From the NCBI GenBank assembly GCA_019633425.1, contig WSUB01000008.1, positions 1 to 64,000 of the forward strand: a DNA stretch of 64,000 nt, given 5' to 3'. Position 1 is the first letter of the stretch. Each line of letters begins with the position of its first letter. The notes beneath the pieces were generated by a model, which did no database searches, had not been told where the DNA came from, and worked only from the letters and a program-made list of their open reading frames with translations. This stretch comes from Tulasnella sp. 424. Its lineage: Eukaryota > Basidiomycota > Agaricomycetes > Cantharellales > Tulasnellaceae. Shown here piece by piece: positions 23,800 through 33,973 of this stretch. The translations under genes and the position numbers were made by a program.

Positions 23800-24003
23800 A
23801 TTCTGTGCGAAGGAGTGAGGGTGGTGAAGGTCTGTGAAGTTTTGTGATTGCCTGGAACAAACAAATGAAGAACTTTTGATCCAGCTCACATCACCCCAGC
23901 CAGCCGAACCACCAGTTTTGGTCGTCCTCTTTCCTCTTATACATGTGGATCTCTGTAAAACAGCAAGACATACGACTGAAGGACTGGCGAAATCCGTGAC
24001 AAA
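23800..24003. promoter_or_regulatory. Divergent promoter, FYV7-like / RRN6-like
   Basis: 204 bp separate the two start codons. No specific box was identified by eye. The compact arrangement suggests shared control of two ribosome-biogenesis genes. Confidence 0.45.
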
Positions 24004-27000
24004 ATGCAGTATCCGTGGCCGCTTGATAGCCGGGTCGCTCCTCGGCCACCCCCTAGGCGAGCACCGAGAAAGTACTTGCCTCCCGGGCATACAATACAGC
24101 GGGAGGATATACCTACTATTCAAATAGGCGGAAATTTTGCGGCCACGCTGGTCAAACAGGGTCGGAGGCTGGAATGGGAAGTTTTGGTAGACGAGGGCGG
24201 CGCGGATTCCCGTGGTGAGACTACACCATTGAAGATAGGCAGACACTTCCACTCAACGGAGCCTTTCATTAGCTGAAAATGTATCTCAAAGCATTCAAGT
24301 TTATCCAAAAACGTCGATTGGACTTCCACCTCCTCCAGAAATTACTGCTTACCAGCGGGCTGAACAAAGCGTGAGTTCAATACTTCCTTTGGGCGCCCCT
24401 CAGATCGCTGACTGTCAATCCTGTCACGAACGTTTAACAGGCTCGGTTCCTGAGGGACTTTTACCCTGACTTGGATATTCCCTTCGAATTGCTCCAGGAT
24501 CTCGTTATGGAGGATCATTCGACCCCGGAACAGACATCACTGTTCGACCCATACGCCGGAAATCGGCTTGTGGCCATCACCATCGACTCTCCCTTTGGAG
24601 ACGAGAAGACCAAACCACAACACTTCTCGTGTCTTGCCTTTGTTTCTGGTGAAAGTGGAAGCTGCCTCAGTAAGTCGGTTGGTTCTTGCTGAGTCGTCCG
24701 TGCGGTATTGACAATACCACCTAGACGTATCGGCGTTCAGTAAATATAATGGTCAATTCGCCCCATTCGTGGCATGCCCCAATATATTGAAGGACTTTGA
24801 AAAGCCAATACTCCAGATCATCGGCATATCAACATCGAACAACAGTAAGCGAAGGCGATTCTCAAACGGCCGTCTTAACCATTGACAGGCTTGTCTCATA
24901 GTCTGCGCGATCGCTCTGCGAACTTCAAACGACGTGATGGTGTGCCAGCTCATTCCCAAAAAACGGGTCAAGGAGAACCAGCCTCCCGTCTCACTCAAGG
25001 TCCTTGGTTCCGTTGAGCTCGCCTCACACGACTCTAAGCCCTTTATGGACATGATTTTTGACCACATTCTGGGAGAGAATGTGACCCACGTCAGGTTGAT
25101 TCTGGTTGATGAAGGAGGTCGGCTTTGGAGCTGGAGCTCGGAAGACGGCAACAGCACACCGTAAGCCTGCAATTGTCTTCGTGTCAAATAATCCCGCTCA
25201 CCTAACATGACAATCGCCCTGAAGGGTACTGCTAATGGATCTTCCAATTGAGAATACACGGAAATATGCGCTATCGAACGACGCGCGTCATTGGCGCTTG
25301 GCTCATAGCGGATTGGTCGGCGTCGTGTATGTCATCTCGGGCCGGTTCGTTGGAAGAGTCGATCTAAGGGTAAGACTTTTGCTGCCTCTGTTCCTCTATG
25401 GCTCCCTTTTCATTTCTTTCGCGCAACAGGGAGGTGTTCCGTCATGCGAGATCGTCTTTGAACTTCACCCCAACGACGGAATCTTTACGTGCATCACCTC
25501 GACAGCGATCAACTTCACTCTATGTGCCGCTACTACGACCAAGTTATTTTGGTTTGATACACCATCTGGCAGAACTGTTGCAGCTTGGCGCCACGACCGG
25601 CAATCCGAGCCAGGGCTCCAAGTGGCCTGGATGCCCGGCGTCAATGGTACGTACCGTCATCACCATCCAAGGAGATTTCGAGACTAACGTTGGTCTATCC
25701 TTCCCAAAAGATCCCGAAGCATGTCTCTACTCTCTTCGAAATAACTGGGTCAGTGTATACTCCATGACCTGGTCCAAGAACCAACAATCGGAGACTGGAG
25801 TCAGGCTCCGAGTCCATGCCTCTTCAAACATTCCTCGATCATTCCTCCTATCCTCCCCATATAACGTATCGCGCGCACACCCACGCCACGGTCTCCATCT
25901 TTTCCGACATCCTTTACAAGATCTCCAGAGGGACGAGTCGTTTGATGTCTTTGAGCTCACGACCGGGTACGCAATATTCAGGACCAGGATCAGTGACGTT
26001 CCTTCGTCTTATCCAGACGATGCGCTGAGGGAGTGGTCCGAGGAAGTTCACGGGATGCAGGCTGCCATAGAAGCCGCTGAGCGCAGTGGCTCGAAATACG
26101 GGACGTTGGGTTTACGGGAGTCCAAGGAGTATGACTTACGGTCGCTTTACGAACGTAAGCTAAGCTCTCACTGAGTTCCTCGAATTCAGCTCAATCCAGA
26201 GATCCTTTTAGGACTTTTTCTCGCAACGCCTAAACAGGATGCTGAAAGCATTGAACGGCCCACCTCCCCAAACCCAGACCCCATAGAGCACCTTCAGAAT
26301 CTGCACACCGCACCAATGGATTCCATTTTCGGAGACTCCATGTTTCTGACGTTGTAAGCAACCGTCTTGTTTACACGACTCTTAAAGCTGCTGACCACAA
26401 ACATCTCAGCCATGACATCGCTCGCCGCGCGAGTAGCGACCGAACCGACGACAAACAAAGGGGCGACGTCTTTGCCAAGACGATTTTTCACTCGGAGGAA
26501 GGATACGAAGCCCTTCAAGATGCTTGCGATACGTCGGCAATCCCTCCTATCGAAGCTATCGCACAGAACACAACCTGGAATTGGAGCATCAGCGATACAC
26601 TCGACGCTCTCTGTGATAAGAACACGCCAGTACCTTCAAAGCTGCAAGATCTCGGACAAAGCAAATATCGAAAGTTCGACGTCGTCGACAGCCGAATGGA
26701 AGCCACAGATGCAGCCACCTGGGAGAGAGAAGACATCTCAGCATGCACGCTCGCAGTGGATCTCGCCATGTCGTTGGATGTCTTCTCGATGCGCCCATTC
26801 CGCGAGACAGAATCCAAGCCAGAGGAGGTGCTTACCGGAGTGGAAGCAGCTATCTCGATGATGTCGAAAACCTCGATATCTGGGGCTGAACCTCCCCCAA
26901 TCGAATTCGGTTTTCTCAAGCCTGAATCACTTGGTGTCAAAGGCTCACCGAAGATGGAAGACGTAGAGGACATCCCAGCTAAGAGGAGACGAAAGAACCG

Positions 27001-27511
27001 GCGACGGCCGACAGATGACGTCCCCGACCAGGGAACTCGGCTTCTGCTGAGTAATTGGAAGATTGGAGACGACCCCCGGGGTGTGCTCTACGTCAATCCG
27101 TATGCTCCTGCTGCTGGTCTTCCCAAGAAACCTGATGCAACCACTACAAAGACGGCTGTACCGTTTGTGCAAAGCGCTCCGACACAGGCAGCAGACCCCA
27201 TCGCGCCCACCCTGCCACCGCCCCAACAAGCAAGCCTTTCGTCCATGGCACCGTTTTTGCGGATTTCCGACCCCTTCTCTTTAGGCCATTCCGCAGGACG
27301 AGAACCCAACGACGCATATATGCACCCTGCTTCCCAGCCCAACCTCATGGCCAAACCCAACTGGGCCACCCAGCCAGCTGACACGTTTGGGAACAACACT
27401 CTTCCACCTCAATCCATGTTGTCAAGCACTCAACCCGTTTCGGGCGTATTTGGGTCCAGATCTACGACTGGTGCTGCGGTGAAGAAAAAGAAGCGAGTGG
27501 GTGGGTTCTGA
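24004..27511 (+). CDS. RRN6: RNA polymerase I-specific initiation factor RRN6-like
   Basis: Core-factor (TAF1C/Rrn6) type protein that positions RNA polymerase I on rDNA promoters. N-terminus MQYPWPLDSR with YLPPGHTIQREDIPTI. After an in-frame intron (donor near 24213) comes QVYPKTSIGLPPPPEITAYQ, then LRDFYPDLDIPFELLQDLVM. Beta-propeller-like exons follow (VTHVRLILVDEGGRLWSWSS, ARHWRLAHSGLVGVVYVIS, FTLCAATTTKLFWFDTPSGR, ACLYSLRNNWVSVYSMTWSK). The C-terminal part is disordered (RLLLSNWKIGDDPRGVLY, Pro-rich) and ends KKKKRVGGF, matching the lysine-rich, Gly-Phe-ending tail of fungal Rrn6. About nine exons. Assignment is by overall layout and tail; the exact start is moderately certain. Confidence 0.65.
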
Positions 27512-28009
27512 TGCTCACTCAGGCTCAGTGGGCCTCGTGTCGTCAGTGGCACATGCCGTTGATTAGAGAATAAGCCCTCTACAGGTGAGTCCACAGGGCA
27601 GCGCGTGGCCTGCCAGGACTGAGTTCTAAATTTCAGGCCTTGTTGAAGCGGGTTGCACTGGCTTGCGTTTGCGTATGCCTCAAACAAAGGGGAATCCCTG
27701 GCGTTCATGTCGACAAACTCAAAACAAGCCCAGGTGTACGACGTTCGACTCGTGCCCTGACCCTGAAGGCCCAGAGGCGCAAATAGATTTTGGTTAAAAA
27801 AAGGCAACCATGTTATTATGATCCAGCCTTTCGGCTGTATACAGTATTAGGGAAACGGGTACATGGAGTGGAAGCAGTACTGTACAATGCATATTCGGCA
27901 TTGATGAGTTGGATTTGGAACAATTGCTGGCATGTCCGGAAAGCGAAGTGAGGCACAAACGATGAGGGGAGAAGAAAAGCAGAACAAGACGACGAAACGA
28001 GAAGTGTCC
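27512..28009. other. Convergent 3' intergenic, RRN6-like / Nudix-like
   Basis: 3' flanks of two convergent genes. T/A-rich patches near 27790-27810 and 27965-27995. No gene seen. Confidence 0.4.
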
Positions 28010-28864
28010 CTAGACCGTGGCGAACCAATACCTCAACAAAGGACCGACGTCTTCCCCGGGGCTGGGTGCGCCAAAGTCGATTCGGCCGATGAAGTACTTG
28101 CCCTCTGTAACCAAAGGAATCCAGAATTTGTTGTCCTCAAACATTTGATCCCATGGTACAGTAGGGAGCTTTGGTGATCCGGAAGAGAGTGCGGTGGGGT
28201 GGGAGAACCAGCGAGGTCGGACTTCGACAGTGCTGTAAACGCAGTGGGATTTTTCGTTAGAGACCGATGGGGGGTGCGTACGAATGAGTAACCGGAACTT
28301 ACTCGACGACATCGCCTCTCCATGAAGTTGAGCGGAATACATCTACGTCTAGAGCGATGGCGTTGCCCTCGAGGACAACGATGAGCTTTCCTAGTTTGGA
28401 TATGTCAACGGCTTGCAAGCCACATTGAGTCTACAAAAGCGGTTTGTTAGCCCAAAGCGGATGAACAAAAGCGGCGTGTGGACTTTACCTGTAAATCGCG
28501 AGTAGCGGCCTTTGAAGCGCTTGAGCCGGGTTGAATGGGACCGCTGAATGGGTTGTACTGCGTGGAGGGCCATGGTGTCAGTGCACTCGACGTAATCGGG
28601 TCACACACCCTCCGACGCACCTTGTTCCTCCCAAACCCGTCGACTCTAAAGGCCAGTAAGATCTGGTGGGTGGATGATGGATCAGCCGTGCATTCAAAGC
28701 GTCGAAACCGCCCGTCGTACCCTGCCATCCCGTTCGTCGACGGGAATTACGTTGGAGAAGATTGCCTTGCCAGCGTACGGAAGCCACCGGGAGTCACCTC
28801 CGGCAGCGACCACCTTGATAGAAGAGACGGGCTCTAGGCCTGGAGGGACGTCACTGACGGGCAT
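28010..28864 (-). CDS. MTH1-like Nudix protein with degenerate Nudix box
   Basis: Five exons join in frame. The first starts at 28864 and ends SNVIPVDERDGR; a 57-nt intron leads to ILLAFRVDGFGRNK; a third exon starts YNPFSGPIQPG; then come QCGLQAVDISKLGKLIVVLE, a TSWRGDVV loop, VEVRPRWFSHP and PWDQMFEDNKFWIPLVTEGK, ending YWFATV. This order reproduces the MTH1 (oxidised purine nucleoside triphosphatase) fold, including the RPxWF and W-x-x-M-x-x-D-x-x-W-x-P-L elements. In the Nudix box the canonical G-x5-E-x7-REUxEExGU appears as G-x5-S-x7-RDLQTQCGL: spacing is intact but the metal-binding glutamates are Ser, Asp, Thr and Gln. The fold call is good; loss of catalysis is inferred. Start could instead be 28728, without the first intron. 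Confidence 0.7.
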
Positions 28865-29402
28865 AATGGAAGTGGATTGATCAGAAATGATGGGAGATGG
28901 GGGGGATGAATTTGATTTGTGGGTAGGGGGATTGATGGATTTTGTTAATCAGTTGAAAAAGCAAGAAAAGAAAAATAAAAAGGAAAATAAATGGCAAGAG
29001 AGGTTACGAACTTCCAGTCGGGCCTTTTATAGATTTCTCCTGCCCAAGTCTTGAAAGCGCATAGCCCCCTACTTTGTGCTCCTGGTGGGGGTCGACCCTC
29101 GGCGGCCATTCCCAAAAGAGAGTTCTGCAGCTCAAGGCGGAGTGTCGGGGGGAGAACAAAGACATGGCGTGCCAACAGGGCATAAAGGAAGACCCGATTC
29201 TAAGGGCACGTTCACCTGTGTAATTTGCAGAGTCCTGTCATCACACTAGGCGCGGCTCTAACGCGGACCACTCAGATTGCGCCTCGCCTTATCCCCATTC
29301 ACTTAATTATATCCCACCAACACAAGTGGCGGCTTCTCCAACACACTAAAAAAAAGGGCAGCAAATATGGAAATATCTATCCAGAAATTCTTTTTCCTTT
29401 CA
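28865..29402. other. Intergenic between Nudix-like gene and UFD1
   Basis: Promoter side of the Nudix-like gene and 3' flank of UFD1, both on the minus strand. A-rich tract 28955-28990 and T-rich/A-rich patches near 29340-29400. No further gene. Confidence 0.4.
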
Positions 29403-31432
29403 TCAATCGCTGTCGACGTCGATGTACTCAGGCGAAGGAGAGCGTCGCTTGGGCCGCGATCCGCCGGTCAGACTGTTCCCCTTTCCTTTCCATTTACCAT
29501 CATCTGGTTTCGTCGTCGATCCACCTGCCGCAGTACTCCCAGGCTGTGTCACGGGTGTTCGCGTTTGGCGGGGGGCTCGTCCCGAAAGCGTCTGGCCAGG
29601 TCCTCCGCCGAATGACGGGGTCTTAGGAGAACAAGGTGATCACAAACCACGCACCGATTAGCATCCGCCGTCGGAACAAAATCAAGCGTGGTATGATTGG
29701 GTCACATACCTGCGCGACTGGCGGAGGTGACGATGCACCAGAACCGCTAGCACCGGATCCTTCCGACGCCGGGGCCTTGTACGGTATGACCGTGTATCCG
29801 AAGAACAACTTGCCGAAGGGAAGGTTCAACGCCGCGGGGACTTGGCGGCCATCTGTCAGCATCTCGTTGGTAACCATCTTCGGTTTACTGCAATACGCAG
29901 GACAAGCGAAAACCGGCGTCATCGCAAAACCCGTCAGTCACCTGAACCCCGCGAATCTGAAAATCACTTCACAGCCACTCACTCTGTCCGATAGATCAAA
30001 CTGTCCGGATCGACAGGGGCGATCTTGCGCACCGATGTACCCTTTCCTTTAGTCTTGCGGCCGCCCAGCGTTTGTCCAGAACCTTTGAACGCTTCAAAGT
30101 CGCTATCGGGGGCAGGTGCGGCCCCCAGCGCCGACCCAGGGCGAGACGATCCAGGCGTCGAACTGCTGACGTCAATCTTGAGCTTCGTCGCCATAGTTTC
30201 GACCGGCGCAGGAGCAGGCCTCGGCGGTTCAACGTAGCCTTTGGGCGCAGCAAAGTCCACCTAAATCCATCGGGGAGGGGAGGGGGGGATATGTCAATCA
30301 CATAAAGCCGCCCTTCCGGCCTAGCCCGTGCATAGTAATCCGCAGACGCACCTCAATATCTGTGTCGACCACACTAATACCGGTTCCGGCAGGCTGGACG
30401 TCCATTATAAGAAAGTCCAGAACCATCGAATTGTAGCTGATCTCGATGATATCCCCGGCAGTCAGACAAGTGAAGTTCCGTAGAGCTTGTTCTAGACTAG
30501 AATGATTAAGGGGCCGCAAAGGAAAATTAGAAAAGAAGCAATTTAGCCGGTATAAGCGTTGATCGAGGGTGCGCTGCATAGGATGGAAACAAGGGGGGTA
30601 GGGGACTTACACGGCCTTTGGATCGGAAACCTCCAGGAAGTGCACTTGTTGGGGCTGGATCTTGATGAACTTGCCCTTGGGCAACTTCACACCGCTAATT
30701 CGGAGAGCATCACCTTCGTTAAGCCGGAGCGTCTTCATCATCTGATTAGGGACGCGTTGGACATCTGACGTTCAGCCTTCGGTCCGAAAAACCACAAAGG
30801 CCCGTGGACGCGTACCCAGTATGGAAGATGCACGCATCCCTCCTCAGCAATGAACTCGAGCACACCAGCGTGGGTCGATGCAGCAGGGTTTGAAGGGTTG
30901 CGAAGTTGGAACATCCAAGGCGATTCAATATCGAGATTAGCTGTCATTGGGCGAGAACGCGCGCGCGCGCGTCGGTCAGTCGTCGGCCTCAGCCACAATC
31001 AGCGAAATTCGGTGAAACGTACTGAGTTTAGCTAGTGCAGACGGGGGCATAACGACTATTTCAAAGATAGAACGAGTGGGGCGCCATCAACAATTAGTGT
31101 CTGATTGCAAGGGGACCGCGGCTTTGTGGTGGGGGTTGGAAACTCAACTCTTTCCGCCATAGCTCAGGTTTGCTCGTTCTCGACTTGGCATCATCGCGAC
31201 GCTATACGCTTTGAAGTATTCGTCATACTGCCTTGGATTAGCTCTGCGTGCAGGGCCAGCCCATCCAGGCCCGCCACCCAGACCAAGCCCACTGAAGAGT
31301 CCACCAGGTCCACCAGCTGGGGGGAAGTGTCCTTCATCATCTTCGTCGTATCCGCCGAACTGCAAGCGTATCGTGAGCCGTAAGTATGCTTTAGTCGATA
31401 TATGAGTGCATTAGATACGGTACACTCGCCAT
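29403..31432 (-). CDS. UFD1: Ubiquitin fusion degradation protein 1
   Basis: Substrate-recruiting cofactor of the Cdc48-Ufd1-Npl4 segregase in ERAD and chromatin extraction. Exons read FGGYDEDDEGHFPPAGGPGG, RQYDEYFKAYSVAMMPSRER, then TLRLNEGDALRISGVKLPKG with IQPQQVHFLEV, ALRNFTCLTAGDIIEISYNS, VLDFLIMDVQPAGTGISVVD, IEVDFAAPKGYVEP, a linker, FKGSGQTLGGRKTKGKG and LPFGKLFFGYTVIPYKAPAS. These match the double-psi barrel and alpha/beta halves of the UT3 domain. The last exon (to 29403) gives GPGQTLSGRAP and ends EYIDVDSD. The first exon is very short: an ATG at 31430-31432 fits, but its splice phase is unresolved. Expected length is around 400 residues. Confidence 0.9.
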
Positions 31433-31721
31433 TGTCGTATTAGTTTCGTGCTAGGTAGGTGCAATTGAAAACGCGGCGGTGGTTGAAGGATTCGTCAGTG
31501 TTTCGACTGGACCCTGTGAAACCCAATCGCCCCTATTTATCTACCTGACAAGCTCGGGGCAATCATTGCATGCGTAATGCTGACTCTATTATAGCCCCCG
31601 AGAGAGCGCGAAGAGGATACATATTAATTACGCTCTACCACAGTAGGAAGATGCAGAGAAGAGCAAAATGAAAAAGTTTTTTTAGGATATGGTTACTCCT
31701 TTGCGTGAAGGCAAAATCAGA

Positions 31722-33251
31722 CTACCCAGGCAAAGCTTCTACCCAAACTTTTACCCATTCGTACACTGTCCATAGGAAACCGTGTGTCAGAACTGACCGT
31801 GCAGCACTCACACCTGTTATCATGCGAGGGATATCGTCAGTGCCTAGTTCACGCCTTGGCCCACCGAGGTCGATTACTCACCTAACCCCTGATATAGCCG
31901 TGCGACACCCTGTATTATCGGCCTTGGATTACTCGGATCAGGTCCACGAAGAAGGCGAGTGAAGGTTTCCCAAGTTCCACGCGGGGGCACCCCAGCCAGA
32001 GCTCGTTGCTGGACTTTGGTCTTCACACTGATACGTAAAGTGGATGGTCAGTATTCTCCGAGTAAAGATGACGAGAGTCGGAATCACATACACGTCGAGA
32101 GGGTATATTAAAGCCCAAGAAGTCACACCTGCCAGTGATCCGCAAACGAATGGTATCAGAGGTGGAGGTATTGGGAGCCATGGTGGAGTTTCTCCTTGCT
32201 CTCCGGAGGGTCGACGTCCTAACATGTGCCGCATTGCTTCGTACTCGCCAAAATACAGCGCCGATCCCGACATATCACGCCAGAAGTGCAGCTTGAATCC
32301 CTATCGGCCCGGTCGTTAGATAACGACTAGTGATCCCAATCGTGCAAGAGCTGCCCGAACCTGGTACAAGCCAAGAATGCCCTTTGAAGCCACGATCTCT
32401 TTCACTGCTTCAATCGTGTTTGGAGGTTTCACAATTTTGACATTCTTCGCAGCTGCTATCGAGTATTCCAACTGCCGTCGAACCTGTGACGTTTTTTGTC
32501 CCAAAATTTTGGTCGTTCATATTCTCGTTCTCCTATCGCTGCTCTAGCATCATGTTCTCACCTTGACCAGTTCAAATGCTAGGTGATGATAAGGTCAGTG
32601 TACATTATCTGAAGGTCTGGTTGACTGAGAGAGCCCTTACGGGTGCTTCCGACTGAAATTACCGCGCCGCTCGCCGCCCCACCGACCCCAGCTGCTAAAG
32701 CAACATCCAGTACTCTTGGTTTTTCAAATATGTGATCCGAGTGCAGTAGGGCTTTGACGTCGGTGTATATTGAGAAAGATGCGGCGCCTAACGGAGTGGG
32801 GAGAGAACGCGGTCTTCCGTTACGCTCGATCCCCAACAGATGAAGGCGGTGGCTTGGGGGACTCACGGACGACAGATATAGTGAACAGAGGTATCCATAT
32901 CCCACGGAAGAAGCCTGCAACGCCCTCCTCGCGGTATACGATGGCTGCCATGCGAGGGACGGACACATGTTCGCGAGACGTTTGCAATCGGCTTTTCAAG
33001 GAATCAAGCTTTTGCACAGCATAATCAGCCGTAATGTTGATACGATCAGGTGGCTTCGGGCTTACTGGGTAGCCGCATGACGTCGAAGCGAGACTTGCAA
33101 TGGTAGCGCATACAACAGTCTTGTGGTCTGAGGGGCGTCGATCGGGTCAGAGTTTCAGGTGCGCGAAATTTCTGCGAAGAAAACTCGCCTTGGAGGTAAT
33201 GGTTGACCGCAGGCTTGTCAGCTAGAAACCTACCAAAAGTGGCACTTTCAT
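31722..33251 (-). CDS. Mitochondrial carrier family transporter
   Basis: Inner-membrane solute carrier with three repeats. Joining exons in frame gives VVCATIASLASTSCGYPLDS with LKSRLQT, so the first signature PxDxxK/R (PLDSLK) spans an intron. Then come MAAIVYREEGVAGFFRGIWI, TASFSIYTDVKALLHSD, a second repeat with VDVALAAGVGGAASGAVISV, RQLEYSIAAAKNVKIVKPPN, IVASKGILGLYQ, SALYFGEYEAMRHML, a third repeat with FVCGSLAGVTSWALIYPLDV, and the last exon HGFLWTVYEWVKVWVEALPG ending at 31722. The N-terminus is very short before the first helix. The substrate is not evident; layout resembles amino-acid or carnitine-type carriers. Divergent from the 1542-residue gene. Confidence 0.8.
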
Positions 33252-33973
33252 TAGACCCTCTGCTATTTAATCCGTTAGAGGTCAAGCTTATCCGAACTGA
33301 GATAGCATTTAGCTCTCGCGAGGAGGCGAGACCGAGGAGCTGTGGATGAGAGCCGCCACGATGTCGGAGCTGTACTTTCGAACGAGCGAGTTGAGATAAA
33401 GGAGTAGAGAGCGATAGTAGTAGAGCTGGAAATGAGCTTGACGGTGGAAACGATTCGACACGGGTTGAAGTGATAGGATTGGAATGAACGGCCCGGCCCA
33501 AATCCCAATCACAGACGGCGTGGGAAACCAATGACGAGGGTAACCCAGACTCTTGATTGTGAACCCAAAGGCGCAAGGATAAAATAGGAAAACGTTTTGC
33601 TCAAATGACATGACCGGATCGAGAGAGCTGAAAGGGCAAACCAATGTCAATCCACGTTGCTTTCGGCCTTGAACTTGCAGGTGGGTGATAACTCCGTCAC
33701 GGCGTCTTTTGCGCGGGAACTATCAAGTTTGGTTCACGATCAGCCCTCGAGTTTCACCCACCGCTTGGACCGTTTCGCCCACAAACAAGAATCTGCGTTC
33801 GTCTGAATCGGGCCGCACTACAAGCTGACGAGCCCTCACTACATCTCATATACTGTGAGTTTTGCAAACGTATAGTGGTTGCGAATAGTCGGCGTCCTTT
33901 TTGACCTTTCTGACGCGCAGTGTCGCCACCCTTGTCCTGCATCCCCAGGGCCAAACCCAGCGTAATCTATATA
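33252..33973. promoter_or_regulatory. Divergent promoter region, carrier / large RGG-RS protein
   Basis: Roughly 720 bp between the two start codons. TTCTGACGCGCAG at about 33908-33920 looks like an intron end, so the rightward gene probably has a spliced 5' leader with a donor near 33850. A long minus-strand open frame here (33305-33576) has no recognisable content. Confidence 0.4.

Noticed and set aside
33305..33576. Minus-strand frame upstream of the carrier
   Set aside because: Not needed for the carrier, which starts at 33251 with its first helix; content looks random.
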